A stretch of DNA of 64,000 bases from Thalassobacillus pellis. Lineage in GTDB: Bacteria > Bacillota > Bacilli > Bacillales > Halobacillaceae. The notes under the pieces were generated by a model, which was not told the DNA's origin, searched no databases, and was given only the letters and a program-made list of their open reading frames with translations. Every line of letters starts with the position of its first letter. Position 1 is the stretch's first letter. Position numbers and translations under genes: made by a program. The stretch spans positions 62,001 through 126,000 of the forward strand of contig NZ_JAFBDO010000008.1 in the NCBI RefSeq assembly GCF_016908295.1, given 5' to 3'. Of the stretch, positions 27,183 through 35,653 are shown in pieces.

Positions 27183-27563
27183 TTAGTTGGTGTAAGCACT
27201 ACGCAGTTGCTCATTAGCTGCGAGGTTTTTCCGCTTAATATAAAAGTGAAAGATATATTCACCCATACCTAGAACCACCCCAGCTACTACCCCTGCTATA
27301 GCAGCAGTTCCAGTAGTGATTCCAAATGCCATTCCTATCAGCCATACGGCAAGAAAGGTAAGTCCAAAATCCGCAGTTGTCGCTACCATGTTACCCTTTT
27401 TAGGATATACATAAAGGTCTCCGCTTAAATAAGCGACAGTTCCTAAAACAATGGTGATAGTTAATACATTTAGAAATGAAAAGTTAAATCCTAAGCTTAA
27501 TACTAACCATAGCAAAACAAGGGTCATAACACCTTTAATTGCCAAAGCTTTTAAGTGAGCCAT
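27183..27563 (-). CDS. YndM-like membrane protein (DUF2512)
   Basis: 126 residues with four membrane helices. FNVLTITIVLGTVAYLSGDLYVYPKKGNMVAT and ADFGLTFLAVWLIG are characteristic of the DUF2512/YndM family. Function unknown. A sigma-B-like promoter lies about 48 bases upstream. Confidence 0.8.
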   Translation of the reverse strand: MAHLKALAIKGVMTLVLLWLVLSLGFNFSFLNVLTITIVLGTVAYLSGDLYVYPKKGNMVATTADFGLTFLAVWLIGMAFGITTGTAAIAGVVAGVVLGMGEYIFHFYIKRKNLAANEQLRSAYTN

Positions 27564-27610
27564 GTCATACCTCCCTTTTCTTTTTGGTGTAATAGTATAT
27601 ATATTCTCCT

Positions 27611-27635
27611 ATTCCCGGATAAAAAAAGGGAAAAC
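27611..27635 (-). promoter_or_regulatory. Sigma-B-like promoter of the yndM-like gene
   Basis: Minus strand GTTTTC - 13 bases - GGGAAT. Confidence 0.5.
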
Positions 27636-27815
27636 TTGGTTACCATATATTTCAAAAATTGTAATGTTATCCAACGAAGAGATTTATGGGCACTCCCTAT
27701 TATTTACTTTATAAGCAGTACGAATGCCGGATTCTATAGCCCTAAATAGCATCCAGGAACTCAATCCTTATTCACAAAGGCTAGAGGCTTATCTTTTCTA
27801 CAGATAAACCCCCTA

Positions 27816-27845
27816 TTATCGAATACTTGATATCGAGACATCTTT
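27816..27845. repeat. Short dispersed motif, copy 1
   Basis: GAATACTTGATATCGAGACA, closely related to the motifs at 31042-31066 and (inverted) 33251-33276. Lies in the non-coding gap 27636-27889, which otherwise shows nothing. Confidence 0.45.
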
Positions 27846-27889
27846 CATTAGATCTTTAACTTACGCCCCGACAGTTGAAGATAATCCTT

Positions 27890-28168
27890 TTATGCTTGTT
27901 GAAAACCATACATCGCAATAAAGACTAAAAATGCAGATAGAAGCACTCCTAACACATTCATCAAAGCAAGGCTAATTTTGACCTTGCCTTTAATCCCAGT
28001 TAAAGCAAATATTAAGCCCAAAACTACTAAAATCAAAGGTAAAAAGATGCTTATATTAATTACAGCAACATATAGTGCATTACCCCATTCAGTCAAACCA
28101 GCTAGTAGTGGAAAAACAGCCAAAATGAAAAAAGATACTGATAATATTGAACAATACTTTTTTGTCAT
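27890..28168 (-). CDS. Small membrane protein of unknown function
   Basis: 92 residues with three hydrophobic helices, no recognised family. Start ATG 28168 behind AGAGGGAGA; the upstream in-frame extension has no start signal. Monocistronic. Confidence 0.55.
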   Translation of the reverse strand: MTKKYCSILSVSFFILAVFPLLAGLTEWGNALYVAVINISIFLPLILVVLGLIFALTGIKGKVKISLALMNVLGVLLSAFLVFIAMYGFQQA

Positions 28169-28198
28169 AATTAGTCTCCCTCTGTAACTTTTATTCAA

Positions 28199-28603
28199 TT
28201 AAACTCCCTCTATAAAGAAAGGAAAATCTTACGATTTCTCCAGTTTTCTCAGAATTTCATAGTCGTTCGTATATAGACTATATTTAAATAATGGAATTTA
28301 GTTGTATTTATGTCGAATTATGGATTTTTAGAGTCTGACAGTGTACACCCAATTGCTAGTTTCTTTAAATTTTGGGTTGTGATTAACTTATAATCGCATT
28401 TATGGATGTCCACAATTCTCATGGAGGTGAACCCTCCCATGTCTCACAGAGTCAATGCTCTAAAATTCCTTCGTACAACCTTTCCATGAGGTGGATGTCA
28501 GTAATGCTGCCCTGCAGGATCAATGTCCGTAGGTTAGTTGGTTTGACTGACTAATCCGTGCTTCAAATGTCTATATAGCTAAGATAACTATGACTACAAA
28601 AAA
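28199..28603. other. Gap left of the IS110 copy
   Basis: No gene. Contains CATGGAGGTGAACCCTCCCATG, a dyad at 28419-28441, probably part of the non-coding flank of the IS110-type element. Confidence 0.35.
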
Positions 28604-29877
28604 CTAAGCTGCTGTCTGCAATTCTTTCATATGAGGAATATCTCTTAACATCTTCTCTTCACTAAACTCAAATTGTTTTTTACTGATGGCAAACAATATT
28701 CTTATCAGTTTATTACACAAGGCAATCATCGATTGCATCTTTTTCAGAGGGTTGTTGGGTCGTTTCGTATAGTATTCATGTAGAGCTTTAAAAGCAGAAT
28801 TCTTGGCGACAAGAGGCATGACAACTTTAAACAAAAGGGCTCTTAATTTCTTTCGGCCTCGCTTTGTAATTTTCGTCTGACCTTTATGTTGTCCTGAAGT
28901 ATTCTCTTTCAAATTCAAGCCTGCTAACTTTATAATCTGGCGAGGATGAGAGTAGCCATTAAGGTCTCCGACCTCTGAAAAGAACCCTACCAGAGTGTCT
29001 CTTCCTATGCCCGTGATTCCTAGCATTTGTTTTACGCCAGGGACCTGTTCAAGAAAAGAGTCCATTCTGGACTCAAGCTCTTCCAACTTTTGATGAACTT
29101 TTCTAACAAGGTATGGAGTTCTAATTTAGCCATATCCGAACCTTGACGAACACCTACTGAACAACCAGCCACTCGCTTTAATTCCTGCATCTTATCTAAA
29201 CCTACGCCACGTTTGACTGTCTTTCTAAGGTGAATCATTAATTCTCGATCTGTGAGGTTTATAAGTTCGTGTGGAAGTAAGTTAAGTTTCAATATTTGAA
29301 GTGCTTTACCTTCCCAATTTTTAAACACAGTTAATAACTCAGGGAAATACCGATCAATCCAGTTATGGATTTGCCCCTGCACCACTTGAAGGTCGACAGA
29401 TAGAAGATCACGAATTTTTTTAGCACCACGGAGTTCTGCATAAACTCCTTGCGGAATGTTTGGTTCAGCGTATCTCCCATCTTTCACTAATTGGGCAATG
29501 ACCTTCGCATCTTTAATGTCATTCTTGGTAGGTGAATTATCATCCAACTCTTTTGATTTCTTCACATGTGAAGGGTTCACTACCACGAACTTGATATTCT
29601 TATCCTTTAAAAAATGAACTAGGTTGAGCCAATAATGACCGGTGGGCTCCATCCCAATCAAAATTTGGTGCTTATTATGGTCCGTAAGTAACTGCTGAAT
29701 CCATTCAAAAAAGCCATCGAATCCTGCTTGTGTATTTTCAAATGTTAGAGATGATCCAAGCTCGACACCTCTAAAATCTTGAGCCCTCGCGACATGATTG
29801 TGTTTCGCAATATCCACGCCTACAATTAGTGTTTGAGATGTTATTTGAGCAAGCTTCTTATTTTGGTTATAATTCAT
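28604..29877 (-). pseudogene. IS110-family transposase, frameshifted
   Basis: The N-terminal DEDD domain (VGVDIAKHNHVARAQ, GMEPTGHYW, KNDIKDAKVIAQL) is encoded from 29877, and the C-terminal transposase_20 domain (VPGVKQMLGITGIGRDTL, IIKLAGLNLKENTSGQHKG) continues in another frame from about 29100 to 28604. One base appears to be missing near 29095-29110, where TTAGAAAAGTTCATC would need an extra G to read through into VHQKLEELESRM. Full-length otherwise (about 420 residues), so the inactivation is recent. Confidence 0.88.
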
Positions 29878-30061
29878 TTCATGGCCTCCTGGTATATGAA
29901 TTTGTCCTTTGTGCTGGCCAGCTTCAGGACATATCTATCATACCAAGAGGTCATTTTTTCGTTAAATACGATATTTCTTCATAACAGGAATGCTGCCCTG
30001 TTAGTGATTTAGCACAATAAGCGATAGTCAATGTGCAGCTATAGCCCCCTATCGTATTATA

Positions 30062-30093
30062 AGGTTAACCAGTTTCTGGTTGACCTATTTTTT
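30062..30093 (+). terminator. Hairpin with T tract, orphan
   Basis: GGTTAACCAG-TTT-CTGGTTGACC followed by TATTTTTTAT. No plus-strand gene ends before it, so it may be left from a lost gene or belong to the leader of the IS110 copy that follows. Confidence 0.55.
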
Positions 30094-30294
30094 ATGGGTT
30101 ATTCTTTAAGTAGCCGGGTAGGACGTTCGCCCCCGCGGGACTCTGATCCCGTCCGCTATACTGTCCACCCCCTACTTGTAGAAACATGTTTGAGGCTGGT
30201 TGGGACCTGGATCCCGTAAAACAAGCGAAGCTATGACACTACAAGGTAGGTTAGGGGCTGCCGGCGAATCTAACAAAAGGAGACGTGATAAAAC

Positions 30295-30901
30295 ATGGAT
30301 CCAGTCATCGGCCTGGATATTGCGAAGGGAAAAAGCCAAGTACAAGCCTTTTTACAGAAGAAAGACCCTTACAAAAAGAGCTTTATTTCGAGCATAACAT
30401 CCTAGGGTTACATGATTTTCATCGTTTTTGGTTAGAGGTGGAAGAGATCACAGGGCGACCTCCGGTCGTCGTTTTTGAATCTACCGGTCATTACCATGAA
30501 CCCGTTTTACAGTTCCTAGAAGAGCATCAAATCGTCTATTATTTGGTGAATCCGGTTCTTTCTTATGAAGCTAAAAAGATGAGCTTAAGGAAAGTGAAGA
30601 CCGACGCCATTGATGCCTTTCGTTTAGGGGAGTTGTATTATCTATATGATGACCTTCAACCTTTCAAAAAGAAAGCCGTCAAAATCATGAATTTGAGGAA
30701 CCTAGCCCGCCAACATGACGCTCTAACGGGAACTTATGTACAAATTAAACTTCAATTCCAAACCGTATTGGATTAAGAGCTTATTACGATAAGAAACGTG
30801 AAGAAGGCAAGCCACATAAGGTGGCAATCATTGCTTGTGCTAACAAGCTCATTCATTGGATTTATGCCATCTTAAAAAGTAAAAAGACTTATGCGATTTA
30901 G
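30295..30901 (+). pseudogene. Second IS110-family transposase, frameshifted and internally deleted
   Basis: The ATG at 30295 opens MDPVIGLDIAKGKSQVQAFL, which shifts frame near 30380 into LYFEHNILGLHDFHRFW...VVVFESTGHYHEPVLQFLEEH...KVKTDAIDAFRLGELYY, ending at 30776. A C-terminal scrap (YDKKREEGKPHKVAIIACAN) follows to 30901. The whole transposase_20 middle part is missing. It belongs to a different IS110 subgroup from the copy at 28.6-29.9 kb, and it keeps an upstream leader at 30103-30294. Confidence 0.85.
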
Positions 30902-31041
30902 AATCAACCAATAAAATACTTTTATAGAAAATACTTCAAATCGTTACTGTTGAAGTTTATTTAGTATGTTCATTTTTATTGTACCATGTCTGATTCACTT
31001 TTTTTACCCTTACCTATTGACCTTCTATTAGCTGGTATAGC

Positions 31042-31066
31042 GGAATACTTGATTTCGAGATATTTT
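31042..31066. repeat. Short dispersed motif, copy 2
   Basis: GGAATACTTGATTTCGAGAT, same orientation as the 27816 copy; the two flank the IS110 remnants. Confidence 0.45.
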
Positions 31067-31094
31067 GAATCCAAACGCTACTAATGCTTAATAA

Positions 31095-31295
31095 CTATAA
31101 TAAGAACACTAGTAACAACAACCCGATAATGCCAGTTAAAATATAACTAATTGTTCCTATTTTTTTCGTTTTTGTATTAATATAGGCTTTATGCTCAAGA
31201 TTTTTGATGTAGTCAAATATTACCCAAAGACTAATTAAAGGAATTATCCCTAATAAATAATTATCCACTATATGAACCAACGTAAATACTGTCAC
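31095..31295 (-). CDS. Small two-helix membrane protein
   Basis: 66 residues, two hydrophobic segments (about 8-30 and 46-66) around a charged loop. Start signal is weak. Could be real or a remnant; not recognised. The following gap to 31669 shows no gene, but a TTATGCGGAAAGCTCGAAG stretch (31394-31412) resembles one near 33290. Confidence 0.4.
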   Translation of the reverse strand: MTVFTLVHIVDNYLLGIIPLISLWVIFDYIKNLEHKAYINTKTKKIGTISYILTGIIGLLLLVFLL

Positions 31296-31669
31296 TATTG
31301 CAAATGCTACATTACTTAAAATAGTTTTAATATTGTTCCACTCCAGTTCAACTGTTTATTCCTATAGCTCAGTAATCGATAGCCATTATCGCCCACTTAT
31401 GCGGAAAGCTCGAAGCTGAGAAACTACGTAAGTTTACATTCTTTCATCTTAGTAGATCCTGTAAATTACAATAGATGTAATTTCTTAATTCAAGGAGCTC
31501 TATCTATTCATATGGAAAAGAAACCTCTTCACTTCGGTAACCATCTAACACTTTTTGAATAATCCCAAAAAAAGCTCTTTTGGGAAAAGGTAGTCTTCCA
31601 TATGACTCTATGGTTTTTTAGACTTAATACAAATTCCACTTTATAACCTCCTCCTATGCTAAGCCCTCG

Positions 31670-32212
31670 TTAGCCAATATTAGATTTTTTTCTTTTTTTA
31701 AAAATACTTTTAACAAATTCTTCTTTAAAATCAGTATACTCATTTACTCCTGTGGATGACTTTTTTAGATACTCCATCTTCACTTCTAAATACCTTTTTT
31801 TTGCTGTTTCATTTGAATTTAGATAATCTCTAAAGAAAATTAGATTGTTCCATAGTTCACTTTGATATTCAACCAAGTGGATATAATGTGTCTTTTCTTT
31901 GTAAGTATTATCAGTAAACTTTGCTAATACAATTTCTCCAGGCCTCTCAACTTTTAATCTTAAAAAACCCACTTTGAAAAAATCTTTAAATAAGGGTTTA
32001 TCTACCTTACTCAAGGAATCAACACCCACTAATATATCTATTATTGGTTTTGCTGACATCCCCTTAATTGCTGTACTTCCAATATGCTCAATCCGAGATT
32101 CTTCCAAATTTGTGTTTTCCACTATCTCATTTTTCACTCTAAAAAATTCTTCATTCCATTCGGAGGTATAGTCCACTAATCTAACTTCATCCCTTTTAAG
32201 TCCTAATTTCAA
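31670..32212 (-). CDS. GrpB family protein (UPF0157)
   Basis: 180 residues, nucleotidyltransferase-like fold. VDYTSEWNEEFFRVKNEI, RIEHIGSTAIKGMSAKPIIDILVGV and HYIHLVEYQSELWNNLIFFRDYL are the three GrpB blocks. Biochemical role unknown. Start is TTG at 32212 behind GGGGGG. Probably a recently acquired cargo gene. Confidence 0.9.
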   Translation of the reverse strand: MKLGLKRDEVRLVDYTSEWNEEFFRVKNEIVENTNLEESRIEHIGSTAIKGMSAKPIIDILVGVDSLSKVDKPLFKDFFKVGFLRLKVERPGEIVLAKFTDNTYKEKTHYIHLVEYQSELWNNLIFFRDYLNSNETAKKRYLEVKMEYLKKSSTGVNEYTDFKEEFVKSIFKKRKKSNIG

Positions 32213-32337
32213 GGTTTACCCCCCTTTAACGAAGTCTGCCTTAATTATTAATCCTAAAGATTTTGCCCGTGGATACATCAGACACCTCTTGGTACGGATG
32301 GCTCCATTCTTCAAAAATCAATTTTAATACCTAACCC

Positions 32338-33198
32338 TTAGCTGTATAGTAAACCTTCATCTTTTAAAAATGAATCAAACACATTAGTAAAACGCACTGT
32401 TTCTTCTAAAAATGGGTAATGGTTACTTTCTTCAAAGATGACTAATTTTGAATTAGGTATGTTTTCAGCCATTTCAATGGAGTACTTTAATGGACATTGG
32501 ACATCATATCTCCCACATATTATTAAAGTAGGTGTTGATATAAGCTCCAGTTTTCTAGTTACATCATAAACTTGCAATTCTCGACTGAAGAACTCCATTC
32601 GAATTGCAGACAAACCTTTATGTATGTTTAAAGAAAAAAGGTCATTATATTTTTCAGGAGCCAATAATGATAGTTTTGTCCTTTCAACTTTTAGCTCACT
32701 TCTTTTTTCTTGCGGTAAATCCTTACGTTTCAAAGCTTCGTTTAGTTCCTGCATTCTATTAAATTTAGGATGCGCTGAATTATAAATGCAATCTCTTGAA
32801 AATGTCATATATTCTCTTACAGCTGCTCCGACGATCACATTATAATTTAGAAATTCTGGATAGTAAATTCCGTAAATAACTCCTAACATTCCTCCAGTTG
32901 AATGGCCAGCGAAGCCCCACTTATTAAATCCCAGTTCTTCACGAATAGCTTCTAAATCAAAAATAGCTTCCAACATACCTAGTTGATACGGTTCCGTCGC
33001 TTTCTCTGAGTGCCCAGTTTCTCTTAAGTTTACTAAGAAGACTTTGTGAGTTCTTGTAAATGTTTCAGCAAAGTAATCTCCTGATTGGTTAAATTCAGAA
33101 TAAAGATGAGTCACACACATTGGTGCTCCCTTCCCCTTTATGAATATTTCAAATACTCCGCGAGTTGTATCAAGTAACTTCCTTTTCCAATCCCCCAT
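32338..33198 (-). CDS. Alpha/beta hydrolase
   Basis: 286 residues. Nucleophile elbow GHSTGGM (Ser near residue 99), acid in IICGRYDVQCPL and base in EESNHYPFLEE form a complete triad; a helical cap lies between residues 130 and 205. Resembles proline iminopeptidase-like hydrolases, substrate unknown. GAAAGGAAATTATA precedes the ATG. Confidence 0.85.
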   Translation of the reverse strand: MGDWKRKLLDTTRGVFEIFIKGKGAPMCVTHLYSEFNQSGDYFAETFTRTHKVFLVNLRETGHSEKATEPYQLGMLEAIFDLEAIREELGFNKWGFAGHSTGGMLGVIYGIYYPEFLNYNVIVGAAVREYMTFSRDCIYNSAHPKFNRMQELNEALKRKDLPQEKRSELKVERTKLSLLAPEKYNDLFSLNIHKGLSAIRMEFFSRELQVYDVTRKLELISTPTLIICGRYDVQCPLKYSIEMAENIPNSKLVIFEESNHYPFLEETVRFTNVFDSFLKDEGLLYS

Positions 33199-33250
33199 TA
33201 TAATTTCCTTTCTTAGCTTAATTTATCTAAATTTTAACATATTAGTTTTT

Positions 33251-33276
33251 GGAAATACCTCGAAATCAAGTCTTCC
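33251..33276. repeat. Short dispersed motif, copy 3 (inverted)
   Basis: GGAAATACCTCGAAATCAAG, the reverse of the motif at 27816 and 31042. The rest of the gap to 33492 is AT rich without a gene. Confidence 0.4.
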
Positions 33277-33492
33277 AGAATGCTGCCCTTATATGGAAAA
33301 CTCGAATTCAAGATAAACAATGATTTTATATCCATAAGAGTTATGTAATAAGCGTTTAGGTTTTTGATACAAGCCAATTTTATTATCGCAAGAGTTTGTA
33401 TCTGTTTTCATCAAAATTATTTAATTTACCAAATAATAGTTATCATTTGTCCTTTACTCAAAAATAAAATCCAGATTTTGTAACTTATAATG

Positions 33493-33521
33493 TTGATTAT
33501 GCAAACATATGTTCGTATAAT
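33493..33521 (+). promoter_or_regulatory. Sigma-A promoter of immA-int with LexA-type box in the spacer
   Basis: TTGATT - 17 bases - TATAAT. The spacer contains CAAACATATGTTCG (33502-33515), one mismatch from the Gram-positive LexA (DinR) box CGAAC-N4-GTTCG. A bound LexA would cover the promoter, so immA-int should be released directly in the SOS response. Confidence 0.65.
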
Positions 33522-33543
33522 AATCATTATCAAAGGACGGTGA

Positions 33544-34035
33544 TTGGTTTTGGGTTTTCCATCCTACACGACCACAACCCTTGAAGACGTAGTAACTAAA
33601 TGGTACCTAGATAATAAATTTATACACCCTGAGGATTTATGTATTAACAGAATTGGGCTTAAATCCAGGATCTCCCTTCATCGAAAACCCACTCAAGCCA
33701 GTTACATGAAAGTTGGAAGGTACCAAGAGATTATTATTGATAGTCGATTACCTATAAAATACCAAAGAGAGCAATTCTTTCATGAACTATGTCATGCTTT
33801 AAGACACTTTGGCTGCCAGTCAAAAATGCCTAGAGCTTTTTATGAGCTTCAAGAAAGGGATGCAAAGCACTTTACCCTTTATGCTTCTCTTCCTTTTCAT
33901 ATGATTAAAGGTTATTCATTACATAACCCTGATATTATAGAACAATGGTCTAGAGATTTTAATATTCCAAGATACTTATGTGCAGAGCGATTAGAGAAAA
34001 TCAAAGGTAGGGTTGTACCGAAAATTACAACATAA
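33544..34035 (+). CDS. immA: ImmA/IrrE-type metalloprotease
   Basis: 163 residues. Zinc site HELCHALRH at residues 80-88 within the ImmA/IrrE fold (QREQFFHELCHALRH, ERDAKHFTLYASLPF). In ICEBs1 ImmA cleaves the repressor ImmR after DNA damage or cell-cell signals. TTG start at 33544 behind AAAGGACGGTG. Usually the repressor gene lies immediately upstream; here it is 14 kb away. It is 34 bases ahead of int and probably co-transcribed. Confidence 0.88.
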   Translation: MVLGFPSYTTTTLEDVVTKWYLDNKFIHPEDLCINRIGLKSRISLHRKPTQASYMKVGRYQEIIIDSRLPIKYQREQFFHELCHALRHFGCQSKMPRAFYELQERDAKHFTLYASLPFHMIKGYSLHNPDIIEQWSRDFNIPRYLCAERLEKIKGRVVPKITT

Positions 34036-34069
34036 TCAAGTAGGATGATGTAAAAAGGAGAGAATTACA

Positions 34070-35248
34070 TTGGCCAATTTCCGAAAAAGAGGTAATAAAT
34101 GGTATTTTCAAATTTATTTGGGAATAGAGCCCACTACTGGAAAGAAGAAATTTTCATCTAAGGGTGGATTTAAAACAAAAAAAGAAGCCCAGCTGGCTGC
34201 AGCAGAAATTGAAAAAGAAGTATATGAGAACACGTATTTCAAAGAACAAGATGTATTATTCAAAGACTTCACTTTCGAATGGATTAAAATATATAGTGAA
34301 AGTGCCAAAATAAGCTCTGTAAGAAATCGAAAGCAAAATATAGACCATCTAAATCGATTCTTTGGCCAGAGGAAGATAAAAGATATCAGCCGAAAACAGT
34401 ATCAATCTATGCTAACTTCTCTTCATAAAGAAGGTTATGCTTTTAACACGCTTGATGGTATACATTCAACAGGTCGGATGATATTTAAAAAAGCTGTGGA
34501 ATTTAACGTTATTAAAAATAGCCCATGTGAGTTTGCTAAAATACCACGGAAGTTAGAAACGGTTGAGGAGGTTGAAAATAATAAAGGAGAAATTAAATTC
34601 ATGGAGAAAGCTGAACTTATTCGTTTTCTAACAGCTGCAAAGGAAGACGGAATTGATAAAGACTTTCCCATGTTTTTAACTCTAGCCTATAGTGGACTAC
34701 GTGTTGGAGAGCTTATTGCACTAAAGTGGACAGATATCGATATGGCTAGAGAAACCCTAAGAGTGACAAAAACCTACTATAACCCTTCCAATCGTACAAA
34801 AGAATACCAGTTGCTTACTCCAAAAACAAAGGGATCGATTCGTACAATTAAGATGGATACAGATGTGATAGCTGCATTAAAAAAACACAAGGAACACCAA
34901 GAGACACTCATTGAAAAATCTAACAATTATTACAATCAGTTAGATTTTGTTTTTGCCAAGGAAATTAATAATCGAGGATACCCCGAATTCTTAAAGACCG
35001 TAAACATACGGATGCAGCGCTTATTGAAACTAAGTGGGATAGACAAAAAACTCACGCCTCACTCTTTACGACACACCCATACTTCCCTTCTCATAGAAGC
35101 CGGGGTTGGAATTAAAGAAATCCAACAACGTTTAGGCCATGGTGACATCAATACTACAATGAACATATATGCGCATATCACTGAAAACATGGAAGAAAAA
35201 GCCTCCCAAAAGTTCAGTGATTTCATGAAAGGCTCTCTAGATTTATAA
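34070..35248 (+). CDS. int: Tyrosine integrase of the ICE
   Basis: 392 residues. N-terminal arm-binding domain (RKRGNKWYFQIYLGIEPTTGK), core-binding domain (65-165) and catalytic domain with Arg211 (SGLRVGELIAL), Lys253, His331 and Arg334 (HSLRHTH), His357 (LGHGD) and Tyr367 (NIYAHI), all present. Tn916/ICEBs1/phage type; carries out integration and excision. TTG start at 34070 behind AAAAGGAGA. Repeats likely to be arm sites follow the stop. Confidence 0.95.
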   Translation: MANFRKRGNKWYFQIYLGIEPTTGKKKFSSKGGFKTKKEAQLAAAEIEKEVYENTYFKEQDVLFKDFTFEWIKIYSESAKISSVRNRKQNIDHLNRFFGQRKIKDISRKQYQSMLTSLHKEGYAFNTLDGIHSTGRMIFKKAVEFNVIKNSPCEFAKIPRKLETVEEVENNKGEIKFMEKAELIRFLTAAKEDGIDKDFPMFLTLAYSGLRVGELIALKWTDIDMARETLRVTKTYYNPSNRTKEYQLLTPKTKGSIRTIKMDTDVIAALKKHKEHQETLIEKSNNYYNQLDFVFAKEINNRGYPEFLKTVNIRMQRLLKLSGIDKKLTPHSLRHTHTSLLIEAGVGIKEIQQRLGHGDINTTMNIYAHITENMEEKASQKFSDFMKGSLDL

Positions 35249-35259
35249 AGCCAAGTGCC

Positions 35260-35290
35260 AAGTATGTCAAAAGTATGTCAATTTGACATT
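35260..35290. repeat. Tandem and inverted repeats after int, candidate integrase arm sites
   Basis: Two adjacent copies of AAGTATGTCAA (35260-35270, 35271-35281) followed by the inverted half TTTGACATT, forming ATGTCAATTTGACAT (35275-35289). Similar GTGTCAAAA-type repeats are common beside attachment sites of Firmicute phages and ICEs. Confidence 0.6.
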
Positions 35291-35421
35291 GAGGGTAAAG
35301 CAAAACCTTTTGTATCAAGGGAAATCCGACCATGTGTACATCATGCGTATCATACTGCCCATGAAGCACTAACAATGACAAAGCTAAACATAGACTATAC
35401 CTATGCCATGGAACACCATAA

Positions 35422-35493
35422 CACCCATAGTCGGGTTGTTTACGGCAACCCGGTAGAAACTTGCAGGCCATATTCCTGCGATTATATGAGTAC
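35422..35493 (-). ncRNA. Guanine riboswitch aptamer
   Basis: On the minus strand the aptamer shows P1 (ACTCATA / TATGGGT), the core TATAATCGC, P2 (GCAGG...CCTGC with ATATGG), the junction AAGTTTCTACC, and P3 (GGGTTG...CAACCC). The residue that decides ligand specificity is C (CGACTATGGG), so guanine rather than adenine. It closely resembles the xpt aptamer of B. subtilis. No clear terminator/antiterminator, ribosome binding site or gene follows before the end of int. Confidence 0.93.
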
Positions 35494-35514
35494 TCCCGTA
35501 TTAATTTATCTCCC

Positions 35515-35542
35515 ATTATAGCAGTTTCATCAGCTTCGTCAA
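35515..35542 (-). promoter_or_regulatory. Sigma-A promoter of the guanine riboswitch
   Basis: Minus strand TTGACG - 16 bases - TATAAT, about 20 bases ahead of the aptamer. Confidence 0.85.
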
Positions 35543-35653
35543 GCAATTTTCGGTTAAAAATCGAACAAATTAATGTTTTTGACAGTTAATATTCGTGTTT
35601 ATTATAAATATTTCCCCACAGGTCCATAATGGTAAGTAAAAAGGAGGGGCGGT

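Larger units (their letters stand above)
1..35400. mobile_element. Integrative and conjugative element, right part (left end outside window)
   Basis: Relaxase, coupling protein, VirB4, VirB3, VirB6, VirB1-like and VirB8-like genes, a candidate oriT, an XRE repressor with divergent excisionase-like gene, ImmA and a tyrosine integrase together define an ICE. The transfer system is of the Gram-positive Trs/Prg (pSK41, pCF10) type; the repressor-ImmA-integrase arrangement is of the ICEBs1 type. The right boundary is inferred to lie between the integrase stop (35248) and the riboswitch aptamer (about 35422). The left att site is not in the window, so exact ends cannot be given. Confidence 0.88.

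Noticed and set aside
35223-35546. Minus-strand reading frame of 107 codons across the right ICE junction
   Set aside because: It runs through the promoter and riboswitch aptamer and has no ribosome binding site; the RNA structure explains the sequence.
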